Position numbers and translations under genes: made by a program. The notes under the pieces are model-generated. The model saw nothing but the letters and a program-made list of their open reading frames with translations. It was not told where the DNA came from and made no database searches. From Paraclostridium bifermentans (GTDB taxonomy: Bacteria; Bacillota; Clostridia; Peptostreptococcales; Peptostreptococcaceae), in the NCBI RefSeq assembly GCF_019916025.1, contig NZ_CP079737.1:1922001-1986000 (forward strand): 64,000 nucleotides of DNA, in the 5' to 3' direction. The stretch's first letter is position 1; every line of letters begins with the position of its first letter. Below, in pieces: positions 18,464-27,110 of this stretch.

Positions 18464-18477
18464 GTAACATAAGTTAC
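18464..18477 (-). promoter_or_regulatory. Palindrome GTAAC-ATAA-GTTAC upstream of hcp copy 1
   Basis: Five-bp perfect arms with a 4-bp spacer, preceded by TCT as at the other sites. Nearly the same dyad is found before hcp copy 3 and before the 18483-19118 gene. It fits a CRP/FNR-type (HcpR-like) operator; the assignment to HcpR is inference. Confidence 0.6.
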
Positions 18478-18482
18478 TATTT

Positions 18483-19118
18483 TTATATTTTTTTGATTAT
18501 ATAATCCTCATAATCAGTTTTTTTATATTCAAAATTATTGTTTATGGTACTCACAAATGATACTATCCATAAATCTCTAAGATTATAAAATATATTAACA
18601 TCTACATTCTCATTTTCCCATATTTCCTTATGCACACATATTCTTCTTTTCCATATTACAACATCATCTTCTAAAGTAATTACTTCATTTACTCTATCAC
18701 ATGGCATTCCATCTAATATATAGTCATTTATACTATTATATATTTCTTTTGCATTAGTAATATTTTGTGCAGAACTTACTTCCTTACCAGCTTTTACACC
18801 TTGGCTTCTATAAATATGTTCTATTTTTTTCAATGATTCTGAATTATTTTCTAAAATTTCAGATGTCCACGCAGCCATTCTTCCTTCTGATGAATGGATT
18901 TTCTCTTGTAGCCAACCATGTATATTTCCAGTATCAATAATCTCTTCTAATTTTTTATTTTCTAATTTCTCTCCATACTTTAAATTAATTTGTTTAGTTA
19001 GCTTTTCTATATCTAATCCTTCAACCTCTGCTAACTTTATTATTTCACTTTCTAAATCTTCAAACCAAAGTATTTTATTAAATAACCAGTAGTGAATTTT
19101 TCCTAAAAATAAGCTCAT
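18483..19118 (-). CDS. Unknown protein within the hcp island
   Basis: 211 residues from the ATG at 19118, chosen because AGGAGG lies nine bases upstream; an in-frame ATG 19 codons earlier has no such site. It is soluble, Glu/Lys/Asn-rich and without a signal peptide. It opens MSLFLGKIHYWLFNKILWFE and has a block MAAWTSEILENNSESLKKIE. Two cysteines (in MPCDRV and RRICVH) lie in the C-terminal half. I do not recognise the family. It sits between hcp copy 1 and the DUF1858/ferredoxin pair and has its own GTAAC-N4-GTTAC palindrome, so co-regulation with nitrosative defence is likely. Confidence 0.65.
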   Translation of the reverse strand: MSLFLGKIHYWLFNKILWFEDLESEIIKLAEVEGLDIEKLTKQINLKYGEKLENKKLEEIIDTGNIHGWLQEKIHSSEGRMAAWTSEILENNSESLKKIEHIYRSQGVKAGKEVSSAQNITNAKEIYNSINDYILDGMPCDRVNEVITLEDDVVIWKRRICVHKEIWENENVDVNIFYNLRDLWIVSFVSTINNNFEYKKTDYEDYIIKKI

Positions 19119-19241
19119 AATAAAACCTCCTATATTTATCAAATTTTTATTTTTAAATAAGTATTTTAAATACACTTTTAAATTTTCATCTCTTCTTAAC
19201 TTTCTATATTTAGATTATATATTATTTAATTTTTATTTTCT

Positions 19242-19255
19242 GTAACGCTGGTTAC
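19242..19255 (-). promoter_or_regulatory. Palindrome GTAAC-GCTG-GTTAC upstream of the 211-residue gene
   Basis: Same dyad architecture as the sites at 18464 and 23374, 124 bases before the ATG at 19118. Again preceded by TCT/TTCT. Confidence 0.6.
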
Positions 19256-19281
19256 ACTATTTAATATAAATTATATTAAAT

Positions 19282-19312
19282 AAAAGGATTACCAAATAAA
19301 CTGGTAACCCTC
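19282..19312 (-). terminator. Terminator after the DUF1858 gene
   Basis: On the minus strand GGGTTACCA-loop-TGGTAATCC (two G-U pairs) followed by TTTTATTT. Confidence 0.7.
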
Positions 19313-19318
19313 CTACTC

Positions 19319-19504
19319 TTATGATTCATTTAATTCTTTTAATATTTTTTCTAAATCTAATCCATGTATTTCACATGCTTGTTCTAACTTTTCCATTTGA
19401 GCTGAAGGGCATCCTATACATCCCATTCCATAATTCATAAGTATTTGTGCTGCATTAGGTTTAGCTTTTATTATATCTGCTATTATGGTATCTTTAGTTA
19501 TCAT
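19319..19504 (-). CDS. DUF1858 hybrid-cluster-associated redox disulfide protein
   Basis: 61 residues, full length for the family. The motif GMGCIGCPSAQMEKLEQACE carries the CxGC redox pair characteristic of the DUF1858 / hybrid-cluster-associated redox disulfide family, whose members co-occur with Hcp. It lies 22 bases after the ferredoxin gene, sharing its transcript. Likely job: thiol/electron handling for Hcp (family inference). Confidence 0.88.
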   Translation of the reverse strand: MITKDTIIADIIKAKPNAAQILMNYGMGCIGCPSAQMEKLEQACEIHGLDLEKILKELNES

Positions 19505-19526
19505 AGTAATCGCTCCTTTTTATAAA

Positions 19527-19715
19527 TTATTTTATGCTTATAACAGAAACAGGACAACCATCTCTAGCATCCTTTGCTGAATCTAATACTTCTTCAGGTA
19601 TATCTTCTTTTATAGGTACTGATATATTATCGTCATCCATACTAAATACCTCTGGGCAAGTTCCTGCACACGCTTGACATCCTATACAACCATCTCTATC
19701 TACAAATGCTTTCAT
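19527..19715 (-). CDS. Ferredoxin, single [4Fe-4S] type
   Basis: 62 residues. Cluster motif CIGCQACAGTCP (residues 10-21) plus DGCPVSVI near the C-terminus gives the CX2CX2C...CP ligand set of monocluster clostridial/Thermotoga-type ferredoxins; the second cluster of bacterial 2[4Fe-4S] ferredoxins is absent. It heads a two-gene unit with the DUF1858 protein inside the hcp island, so it is a plausible electron donor to Hcp. Confidence 0.9.
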   Translation of the reverse strand: MKAFVDRDGCIGCQACAGTCPEVFSMDDDNISVPIKEDIPEEVLDSAKDARDGCPVSVISIK

Positions 19716-19811
19716 ATTTTTATCTCCTTTTTATTTATATTTTTAAATATTATTTTTTAAATTTTTAATATTGTATTGTATATACTATAAACTCTATCTA
19801 AATAAATTCAT

Positions 19812-19825
19812 GTAACTATTGGTAC
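19812..19825 (-). promoter_or_regulatory. Imperfect GTAAC-TATT-GGTAC dyad before the ferredoxin unit
   Basis: One mismatch from the GTAAC-N4-GTTAC dyads at the other hcp-island promoters, 97 bases upstream of the ferredoxin ATG. A weaker member of the same set. Confidence 0.45.
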
Positions 19826-19836
19826 ATGTAGTTGAT

Positions 19837-21513
19837 CTATTTAGATGGCACTTCTAAACAAGATGCTAAATCTTTATCTGGAGTGCTTATAGTTTGTAAA
19901 TTAAATGTGTCTACCAAATATTGAAGTACGTTAGGGCTTAAAAATGCTGGTATTGATGGCCCTAAGTATATTCCTTTTATTCCTAGAGACAATAGAGCTA
20001 ATAAATCTGCTACTGCTTTTTGTTCATACCAAGATAAAATTATAGATAGCGGTAAGCTATTTACATCAGTATCAAAAGCATCAGCCAATGCTAATGCAAT
20101 TCTTACAGCTGAGTAAGCGTCATTACATTGACCTACATCTAAAAGCCTTGGCAAGCCAGCAACTTCTCCAAAGTCTAATTTATTAAATCTATACTTACCA
20201 CAAGCTAGAGTAAGTATTATGCAGTCTTTAGGTACTTTTTGAGCAAACTCTGTATAATAATTTCTTCCAGGTCTTGCTCCATCGCATCCTCCAATTAGGA
20301 AGAAATGTCTTAATTTACCAGATTTTACAGCATCAATTATAGCTGGAGCATTACTTAAAGTAGCATTATGTCCAAATCCAACTAAAATCTCATGTGGTTC
20401 TTGATCTTCTTTAAATCCACCTAATTCTAATGCCTTATTTATAATCTCACTAAAATCTTTTTCTCCATCAGCATTTTTGCCTATGTATTTTACTCCATCC
20501 CATCCAACTACACTAGTAGTAAATATTCTATCCTTGTATGAATCTCTAGGCTTCATAAGACAGTTTGTAGTCATCAAAATACAACCTGGTATGTTATCAA
20601 ACTCTTTTTGCTGATCTTGCCAAGCTCCACCAAAGTTTCCTGCTAAATGAGAGTATTTGTTAAGCTCTGGATAACCATGGCATGGTATCATTTCTCCATG
20701 AGTATAAATATTTATTCCTTTTCCTTCAGTTTGTTTTAAAATCATTTCTAAGTCTTTTAAATCATGTCCTGAAACTATAATAAATGGACCTTTTTTAATG
20801 TGAACATTTACTTTATGAGGAGAAGGATTTTTATATATAGTTGTGTTTGCCTCATCTAGTTTTTGCATAACTGCAACGCTCATGTCACCAGTTCTTAGAG
20901 TCCATGTTATTAAGTCATTAACAGATAATTTATCATCTGTTGTCGCAGCTAATGCTCTAAAATAAAATTCATCAACTTGGTCGTTAAAATAACCTAATTC
21001 TCTAGCTTGATGTCCATATGCAGATATTCCTTTTAAACCATATATTATTGTTTGTCTTAAACTTCTTATATCTGGATCTAAATTTTGATCATACATTATT
21101 CCTGCACGCTTAGCATCTTTTAACATTTGGTCCCTAGTATCACTTAGGTTATATTCAGCTTGTTCACAGCAATTAGAACAACTTGAAACTCTACTTCTTA
21201 GACTTTGCTTTATTTCTTGTGATTGTCTAAGCATTTTTTCATGAACATCTCCATCAAAGTTTACATTAGTAAGAGTGGTAAATAAAGAGTTTTCAACAAA
21301 GCTTACAATTTCCTTATCTATCTTTTCACCTTTATCTATTAACTCTTTTGCGTAACAACTTATTCCTTTAATTTGATATATTAACAAGTCTTGAAGAGCT
21401 GCAATTTCTGGTGTTTTACTGCAAACTCCTACCTTAGTACATCCCTTACCACCAGCAGTCTGCTCACATTGATAGCAAAACATTGGGTATTCCATAGCCA
21501 TATTGTTTTCCAT
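19837..21513 (-). CDS. hcp: Hybrid cluster protein (hydroxylamine reductase), divergent copy 2
   Basis: 558 residues from the ATG at 21513 (RBS AAGGAGGA; an earlier in-frame TTG/ATG would include the RBS). N-terminal cluster motif CYQCEQTAGGKGCTKVGVC (CX2CX8CX5C). Hybrid-cluster blocks are HDLKDLE, TTNCLMKP, GCDGARP, LACGKYRF and DVGQCNDAY. It is clearly more distant from copies 1 and 3 than they are from each other, and has an extra CSNCC cluster of cysteines near residue 125. Same enzymatic role; specialised substrate or expression is possible. The ferredoxin/DUF1858 unit lies just downstream. Confidence 0.95.
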   Translation of the reverse strand: MENNMAMEYPMFCYQCEQTAGGKGCTKVGVCSKTPEIAALQDLLIYQIKGISCYAKELIDKGEKIDKEIVSFVENSLFTTLTNVNFDGDVHEKMLRQSQEIKQSLRSRVSSCSNCCEQAEYNLSDTRDQMLKDAKRAGIMYDQNLDPDIRSLRQTIIYGLKGISAYGHQARELGYFNDQVDEFYFRALAATTDDKLSVNDLITWTLRTGDMSVAVMQKLDEANTTIYKNPSPHKVNVHIKKGPFIIVSGHDLKDLEMILKQTEGKGINIYTHGEMIPCHGYPELNKYSHLAGNFGGAWQDQQKEFDNIPGCILMTTNCLMKPRDSYKDRIFTTSVVGWDGVKYIGKNADGEKDFSEIINKALELGGFKEDQEPHEILVGFGHNATLSNAPAIIDAVKSGKLRHFFLIGGCDGARPGRNYYTEFAQKVPKDCIILTLACGKYRFNKLDFGEVAGLPRLLDVGQCNDAYSAVRIALALADAFDTDVNSLPLSIILSWYEQKAVADLLALLSLGIKGIYLGPSIPAFLSPNVLQYLVDTFNLQTISTPDKDLASCLEVPSK

Positions 21514-21621
21514 AAAAATTCCTCCTTGTGAAATTTTCAATAACATTGTTAGTATTTCACAATTTTTTTAAAATATAGCTATATAATTAATATTTTAATC
21601 TTATAATTTATTATATTTATG

Positions 21622-21663
21622 AAAAAGGATGACTTTACGTATTGTAGAGCCATCCTTTTTTAT
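21622..21663 (-). terminator. Terminator after hcp copy 3
   Basis: Minus-strand hairpin AAAAAAGGATGGCT / AGTCATCCTTTTT flanked by A/T runs, right after the stop at 21668. Confidence 0.8.
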
Positions 21664-21667
21664 AAAA

Positions 21668-23305
21668 TTATCCTAAGAACATTTTTAAATCATCTTCAAC
21701 GTTTGTTATTCCGCCTATTCCAAAGTTTTCAACTAATACTTTAGCTACATTTGGTGATAAGAACGCTGGTAATGTTGGTCCTAAATGTATATTTTTCACC
21801 CCTAGGTATAATAGTGATAATAATACTATTACTGCCTTTTGTTCATACCATGCTATATTAAACGCTATTGGTAATTCATTTATATCTTGTAATTCAAATA
21901 CTTCTTTAAGTTTTAATGCAATAAGTGCTAGTGAGTATGAGTCATTACATTGTCCTGCATCTAATACTCTAGGTATTCCATTTATATCTCCTAAGTTTAA
22001 CTTATTATACTTATATTTTGCACATCCTGCAGTTAAAATTACTGTATCTTTTGGTAGTGCCTCTGCAAATTCTGTATAGTAATTTCTTGATTTAGCTCTT
22101 CCGTCACATCCTGCCATAACGAAGAATTTCTTTATTGCTCCGCTTTTAACTGCATCTACTACTGCATCTGCTAATGCAAATACTTGGTTATGTGCGAATC
22201 CTCCAACTATTTCTCCTCTTTCTATTTCTGTAGGAGGTTGACAGCTTTTAGCTTGTTCTATTATTTCTGAGAAGTCTTTATCATCTTCACTCTTACCTTT
22301 TATATGCTTAACTCCTGCAAATCCCGCAGCTCCTGTAGTGTATATTCTATCTTTATAACTATCTTTTGGTGGTACTACACAGTTTGTAGTCATTAATATT
22401 GGTCCGTTAAAACTTTCAAACTCTTCTTTTTGTTTCCACCAAGCATTTCCGTAATTTCCTGCAAAGTGAGAATATTTTTTAAATGCTGGATAGTAGTGTG
22501 CTGGAAGCATTTCTGAGTGAGTATATACATCTACTCCAGTTCCTTCTGTTTGTTTTAATAATAATTCTAAGTCTTTTAAATCATGTCCTGATATAAGTAT
22601 TCCTGGGTTATTTCTAACTCCTATATCAACCTTAGTTATTTCTGGGTGTCCATAAGTTCCTGTATTTGCGCTATCAAGTAAAGCCATTCCGTCTACTCCA
22701 ACTTTACCAGTTTCTAAAGTTAATCCTATTAATTCATCTACACTTAAGTTTCCATCCAAAGTCTTAGCTAAAGTTGCTTGCATAAAAGCATTTATTTTTT
22801 CATCATCATATCCTAATGCATTAGCATGCTTCATGTATGCTGCTAAACCTTTTAACCCATATATTATTAATTCTCTTAAGCTTCTTATATCTTCATCTTT
22901 AGTTGCTAAAACTCCAACCTTAGTTGACTTTTCATCCATTTCTTCATTTGAGTTTGCAGTCCATAATGCAGCTTCTGATAAATTTTCTTTATTATTTAAT
23001 TTAGATAATAATGCTTCTTTTGTTTCTAAAGTTTCTTTTACTCTTATATAGAATATTTCATCATCAAAATTTGCATTTGTTATAGTAGTAAATAAATTTA
23101 TAGTTATTAAGTGATCTACTTCACCACTTACTTCTTTTCCTTCTTCTCTAAGTCTTGTTGTAACTTCTGATAATCCTTTAGTTACGTATATTAATAAGTC
23201 CTGCATTCTAGCTAAATCTGGTGATTTTCCACAAACTCCAAATTTTGTACATCCTGTACAGCCTGCTGTTTCTTGACATTGAAAACAAAACATTTTATTT
23301 TCCAT
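21668..23305 (-). CDS. hcp: Hybrid cluster protein (hydroxylamine reductase), copy 3
   Basis: 545 residues. It has the same N-terminal cluster motif ([19 protein letters not shown]) and hybrid-cluster blocks as copy 1 and is nearly identical from about residue 185 onwards. Between SNEEMD and EKSTKVG it lacks the 30 residues present in copy 1; copy 2 is also short there, so the segment is a surface insertion rather than a core element. It has its own promoter dyad (GTAACATATGTTAC) 69 bases upstream and diverges from the NsrR-like regulator gene. Confidence 0.95.
   Translation of the reverse strand: MENKMFCFQCQETAGCTGCTKFGVCGKSPDLARMQDLLIYVTKGLSEVTTRLREEGKEVSGEVDHLITINLFTTITNANFDDEIFYIRVKETLETKEALLSKLNNKENLSEAALWTANSNEEMDEKSTKVGVLATKDEDIRSLRELIIYGLKGLAAYMKHANALGYDDEKINAFMQATLAKTLDGNLSVDELIGLTLETGKVGVDGMALLDSANTGTYGHPEITKVDIGVRNNPGILISGHDLKDLELLLKQTEGTGVDVYTHSEMLPAHYYPAFKKYSHFAGNYGNAWWKQKEEFESFNGPILMTTNCVVPPKDSYKDRIYTTGAAGFAGVKHIKGKSEDDKDFSEIIEQAKSCQPPTEIERGEIVGGFAHNQVFALADAVVDAVKSGAIKKFFVMAGCDGRAKSRNYYTEFAEALPKDTVILTAGCAKYKYNKLNLGDINGIPRVLDAGQCNDSYSLALIALKLKEVFELQDINELPIAFNIAWYEQKAVIVLLSLLYLGVKNIHLGPTLPAFLSPNVAKVLVENFGIGGITNVEDDLKMFLG
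21671..22748 (-). repeat. Near-identical 1.08-kb tract shared with the first hcp
   Basis: Partner of 16670-17747; about seven substitutions by eye. Same orientation, 5 kb apart, so recombination between them would delete the intervening ferredoxin, DUF1858, unknown and hcp copy 2 genes. Confidence 0.85.
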
Positions 23306-23373
23306 AATTATTCCTCCAATTTTTAAATGTTTATTTTATATACACATTATATTCCTTATTTTTCTTTTTATCT

Positions 23374-23387
23374 GTAACATATGTTAC
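23374..23387 (-). promoter_or_regulatory. Palindrome GTAAC-ATAT-GTTAC upstream of hcp copy 3
   Basis: Perfect 14-bp palindrome, 69 bases from the start codon, in the same place relative to the gene as the site before copy 1. Best member of the putative HcpR/FNR-type operator set. Confidence 0.65.
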
Positions 23388-23443
23388 ATTTTTATTAATT
23401 TTATAAAATAAAAATTTATTTAATTTAAATTTTATATTTACTC

Positions 23444-23480
23444 TTGTGTTTAATAGTATTTAATTAATATAATAATACTA
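23444..23480 (+). promoter_or_regulatory. nsrR-like gene promoter with overlapping dyad
   Basis: TTGTGT at 23444, 18-bp spacer, TATAAT at 23468. A dyad TAGTATT...AATACTA (23454-23480) covers the -10 region, the usual place for autoregulation by an Rrf2 protein. Confidence 0.5.
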
Positions 23481-23512
23481 CTATATTAAATTATTTGAAA
23501 AAGGAGTGAATT

Positions 23513-23908
23513 ATGTACTTATCAAAATTTACTGACTATAGCTTTAGAATACTTATTTATTTAGGTAACCATCCAAATGAACTTTTTACAGTAGATGAAC
23601 TATCCGATATACTTGGTTTATCTACTCATCATATAAAAAAAATTGTATATAAACTAGCAAAAAACAACTATATATTATCCACAAAAGGACGTAATGGTGG
23701 AATAAAACTAGTTATGGACCCAAAAGATATAAACTTAGGACAACTGCTAAATATAACAGAAGACAATTTAAATATAGTAGAATGTTTTTCTAAAGAAAAC
23801 AATACTTGTAATCTTACAAAACGTTGCAAATTAAAACCTATTTTAAACGAAGCTTTAATATCATTTAAAAATAAGTTAAGTGAATACACTTTACAAGATA
23901 TTCTTTAA
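23513..23908 (+). CDS. Rrf2-family regulator, NsrR-like nitric oxide sensor
   Basis: 131 residues. Winged HTH of the Rrf2 family (FTDYSFRILIYLGNHPNELF ... STKGRNGGIKL). Three cysteines, C91, C99 and C105, in the spacing of NsrR Fe-S ligands (VECFSKENNTCNLTKRCKLK). NsrR represses nitrosative-stress genes until NO destroys its cluster. Its location, divergent from hcp copy 3, supports that role here. IscR is less likely: cysteine spacing and neighbours do not fit. It is co-transcribed with the GNAT gene 22 bases downstream. Confidence 0.85.
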   Translation: MYLSKFTDYSFRILIYLGNHPNELFTVDELSDILGLSTHHIKKIVYKLAKNNYILSTKGRNGGIKLVMDPKDINLGQLLNITEDNLNIVECFSKENNTCNLTKRCKLKPILNEALISFKNKLSEYTLQDIL

Positions 23909-23930
23909 AAATTTTTAGGAGGTTATATTT

Positions 23931-24371
23931 ATGTATAAAGTAAAACATTTTAAGGATTTAAATGTAAATGAATTTTATGAAATAGCAAAATCTAGATATG
24001 AGGTATTCGGATGCGAACAAAAAATTTTCCAAGAAAATGACTTCGACGATGTTGACAAAAATTGTTATCATATATTTCTTGAAGAAGAAAATGTAGTAAT
24101 TGCTTATGCTAGAATAATTCCAAAGCCATTTAGTCCATATACAGATACATCTATAGGACGTGTGTTAGTTTTAAAAGACCATAGAGGTAAAAAGATTGCC
24201 CAAGAAATGATGAGCCATGCTATAAACTTTATAAAAACAGAACTAAGTGAAAATAATATAACAATTTCTGCTCAAGAATACATTAAAAATCTATATTCTT
24301 CTCTTGGATTTAAAGAAATTTCAGATATATATGATGAATGTGGAATTCCTCACATTAAAATGAGACTTTAA
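23931..24371 (+). CDS. ElaA-like GNAT N-acetyltransferase
   Basis: 146 residues. The N-terminal RYEVFGCEQKIFQENDFDD block and IGRVLVLKDHRGKKIAQEMM acetyl-CoA loop are typical of the ElaA-type GNAT branch. The RBS AGGAGG sits just after the regulator gene stop, so it is the second gene of the Rrf2 operon. The acceptor substrate is unknown. Confidence 0.85.
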   Translation: MYKVKHFKDLNVNEFYEIAKSRYEVFGCEQKIFQENDFDDVDKNCYHIFLEEENVVIAYARIIPKPFSPYTDTSIGRVLVLKDHRGKKIAQEMMSHAINFIKTELSENNITISAQEYIKNLYSSLGFKEISDIYDECGIPHIKMRL

Positions 24372-24378
24372 TCTATAT

Positions 24379-24424
24379 AAAAAGGCTGTATCAAAGGTTT
24401 AACTTCTTTGGTACAGCCTTTTAT
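24379..24424. terminator. Bidirectional terminator
   Basis: Seventeen-base stem AAAAGGCTGTATCAAAG / CTTTGGTACAGCCTTTT with a G-T wobble and a 9-base loop, between the convergent GNAT and adenine deaminase genes. Confidence 0.85.
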
Positions 24425-24450
24425 CTAACTATATACTTTAATTGCCATTT

Positions 24451-26154
24451 TTATATTTCCATAAATTTAAAATTATCTACGTCAAATAACCCCTTATCAG
24501 TAATCTTTATATGTGGAATTACTGGAAGTGCTAAAAATGCTAACGTCATAAATGGTTCAATATCTTTACTAACATTTAATTTTTCGTATGCTATAGATAA
24601 CATTTTTTCTAAATTTTCACTTACATAGTTTATATCTTTGTCACTCATAAGGCCTGCTATAGGTAAACTTAAACTTCCTAAAATTTCATTATTAGAAGAT
24701 ATAGATAAACCGCCTCCAATTTTTTTAATTTCATCAACAGCATTAATAATATCTTCATCATTATCTCCAACAACAATTATATTGTGAGAATCATGTGCTA
24801 CAGTAGATGCTATTGCGCCATTTTGCAATTTAAAGTTTTCTACAAGCCCTAAGCCTATGCTCTTTTTATTAGTATGTCTTTCAATTACTACAAGTTTTAA
24901 TATATCCACATTTTGATTAAATTTAAATACTCCATTCTCAACATCTACTTTTCTTATAAGTTTCTCTGTTACTAGATTATGTGGAAGTAGACCTATAACA
25001 TTAGCTATATTTTTTTCTAAATTTATTTTTAAATCTTCTTTAGTAAGCTTATCTATATTTACAGTATTTGTAACATTTGAATTTTCTACTTCCCTAGCTT
25101 CAAATAATGCTTTCTTATCTTTTCCAACTAACTTACCATCTTTATAAACTTCCAATATATTAAACTCTTCTAAATTATCTACAACAACTATATCAGCTCC
25201 ATAGCCTGGTGCAATAGCTCCTGTATTTTGTAAATTATAGCAGTTTGCAACATTTATAGTAGCCATTTTTATCGCTATAATAGGATCTATGTTGTTTTTA
25301 ATTGCTAATCTTATATTATTATCTATATGGCCATTTTTAAGAATATCTTGTGGATGTTTATCATCTGTACAGAATAAACATCTTTGGTAGTTATTAATAT
25401 TAACCCCTTTAATTAAAGCTTCTAAGTTTCTAGCCGCTGATCCCTCTCTAATCATTACGTACATCCCTAGTCGTAATTTTTCAATCATTTCTTCAACAGT
25501 TGAGCACTCATGATCTGTACTTATTCCACTTAATATATATCCATTCAATCCTTCTTTACCTATATTAGGTATATGTCCATCTATATATTTTTTATATTTT
25601 TTTGCTAATTCTAATTTATCTGTAACTGTCTTATCTTGATTAATAACTCCTGGGTAATTCATCATTTCCCCTAGCCCAAGTATTCTATCATGATTTATAT
25701 ACTTTTCTAAATCTCTAGCTTCTAATCTTGCTCCAGAATTCTCAAAATCAGTTGCTGGAACGCAAGACGGTAACATTGAATAGACACATAATGGTAAATC
25801 TTCACTCGATTTCAATATGTATTCTATACCTTCTAGTCCACAAACATTTGCTATCTCATGAGGGTCTGTTATTATAGTTGTTGTCCCCATTGGAACTATA
25901 GCTTTTGCAAATTCAGATGGTGAAACCATAGATGATTCTATATGAACATGAGGATCTATAAATCCTGGAGTTATATATTTTCCCTTTAAATCTATATTAC
26001 TTATCCCATCATAGTTTCCTATACCGACTATTATACCTTTTTCTATTGCAACATCAGCTTTTATTATTTCATTAGAAAATACATTGACTATATTTGCATT
26101 TTTTAAAACTAACTCTGATTTTTTATTTTTTATACTGTAATCTATTAGCCCCAT
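24451..26154 (-). CDS. ade: Adenine deaminase
   Basis: 567 residues, the standard AdeC length. Amidohydrolase metal motif FIDPHVHIESSMVSP, ITDPHEIANVCG, and later DDKHPQDILKNGH and the AHDSHNIIVVGDN block unique to adenine deaminase. It converts adenine to hypoxanthine and ammonia (purine salvage). RBS GGGAGG. No purine riboswitch was seen upstream. Monocistronic. Confidence 0.96.
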   Translation of the reverse strand: MGLIDYSIKNKKSELVLKNANIVNVFSNEIIKADVAIEKGIIVGIGNYDGISNIDLKGKYITPGFIDPHVHIESSMVSPSEFAKAIVPMGTTTIITDPHEIANVCGLEGIEYILKSSEDLPLCVYSMLPSCVPATDFENSGARLEARDLEKYINHDRILGLGEMMNYPGVINQDKTVTDKLELAKKYKKYIDGHIPNIGKEGLNGYILSGISTDHECSTVEEMIEKLRLGMYVMIREGSAARNLEALIKGVNINNYQRCLFCTDDKHPQDILKNGHIDNNIRLAIKNNIDPIIAIKMATINVANCYNLQNTGAIAPGYGADIVVVDNLEEFNILEVYKDGKLVGKDKKALFEAREVENSNVTNTVNIDKLTKEDLKINLEKNIANVIGLLPHNLVTEKLIRKVDVENGVFKFNQNVDILKLVVIERHTNKKSIGLGLVENFKLQNGAIASTVAHDSHNIIVVGDNDEDIINAVDEIKKIGGGLSISSNNEILGSLSLPIAGLMSDKDINYVSENLEKMLSIAYEKLNVSKDIEPFMTLAFLALPVIPHIKITDKGLFDVDNFKFMEI

Positions 26155-26325
26155 TTATGTCCTCCCTATACTTAATACCTTTAATTTATTAAAGTAAAAA
26201 GGCTTTAAAGTTTTTATTTTTAAATAAATTATTCTAATAATACACGTTTTATTTTTAATTGTCTATATAAAACTTAAATAATTTGTCAAATTTTCAGAAA
26301 AAGTTAAATTTTGTTTAAATTTTCA

Positions 26326-26364
26326 AAAGTTACCGAAAAATTAAAATTAGTTTTACGGTAACTT
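26326..26364 (-). terminator. Terminator after the thioredoxin-fold gene
   Basis: Ten-base stem AAAGTTACCG / CGGTAACTTT with a 19-base AT loop; T-rich sequence follows on the minus strand. Confidence 0.6.
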
Positions 26365-26372
26365 TAACTTAT

Positions 26373-26876
26373 TTAGTTTAAACTATTTAAAAAATCTATT
26401 ATCGTTTGTTCCATATAACTTCCTTTTCTATATAATTTTTTAGTTTTTATTTTTTCTACTTGATCATCTCCAAATTCAATACTCCTAACATTACTTGGAA
26501 ATTCTATAAATGATCCAAATTTTTCAAAATTACTGTCTAAATATATAAATATAGGTATTTTTACCCTACCATCATCACTGTGTTCTTTTATTATATCTTC
26601 ATGCCCTTCTCTACTTTGAAGTTTTAATCTTATCTTTGGGTTAAGCTTTGTTATATAATCTATTACAGTTAAGTTTATTTGACAATCAGGACACCATAAT
26701 TCTGAAAATCCAAGTATGTTAATTTCCTTATCAATTGATTTAATTTTTTCTATAGTTTCCTGTGTTATTTTCATACTATCTCTATAATCTTTAGCTTTTT
26801 CTTGATGTGCTAATTCGGACTTGTAAAATTCTTGTTCAAAGCTATACCCTGACTCAAATAACTCTTTTAAACTCAT
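26373..26876 (-). CDS. Thioredoxin-family protein with CPDC motif
   Basis: 167 residues, cytosolic. Active-site motif ELWCPDC (C62, C65) after a beta strand (INILGFS), with a later cis-Pro-like stretch (VKIPIFIYLD), matches clostridial/bacillar thioredoxin-like proteins of the YtpP/TrxA-like relatives that begin with SLKELFESGYSFEQ. Probable thiol-disulfide exchange; partner unknown. The RBS is weak (AGGGGGC). Confidence 0.8.
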   Translation of the reverse strand: MSLKELFESGYSFEQEFYKSELAHQEKAKDYRDSMKITQETIEKIKSIDKEINILGFSELWCPDCQINLTVIDYITKLNPKIRLKLQSREGHEDIIKEHSDDGRVKIPIFIYLDSNFEKFGSFIEFPSNVRSIEFGDDQVEKIKTKKLYRKGSYMEQTIIDFLNSLN

Positions 26877-27030
26877 CTGGTTTGCCCCCTAAAATCACTT
26901 GTTTTATTTATTAAAATATATGAAATGAAATTATTTTTTTTAGTATTTTTTTAATCAAAATTTTTACTAAATTTTATTTTTTTTAAGATATTACATTATA
27001 AATGTCTAAAAAACCACTATATATCCTAAC

Positions 27031-27051
27031 TTACAAATTTGTAATTACAAA
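27031..27051. promoter_or_regulatory. Overlapping palindromes upstream of the DUF218 gene
   Basis: TTACAAATTTGTAA (27031-27044) and TTTGTAATTACAAA (27038-27051) are both perfect 14-bp palindromes sharing the middle half-site: three alternating TTACAAA half-sites. Tandem MarR-type or other dimeric repressor binding would look like this. It lies 60 bases upstream of the gene at 27111. Confidence 0.45.
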
Positions 27052-27110
27052 ATTCTTTCATTTCATTGTAAAATAATATTTATTAAAACTTTTTTAGAAA
27101 GGATTTTTAT

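Noticed and set aside
21538-21552. ATAAC-ATT-GTTAG near hcp copy 2 as another island operator
   Set aside because: Spacer is three, not four, outer bases mismatch and it overlaps the leader right at the start; too weak.
26155-26325. Purine riboswitch upstream of adenine deaminase
   Set aside because: None of the conserved core blocks of the purine aptamer are present.
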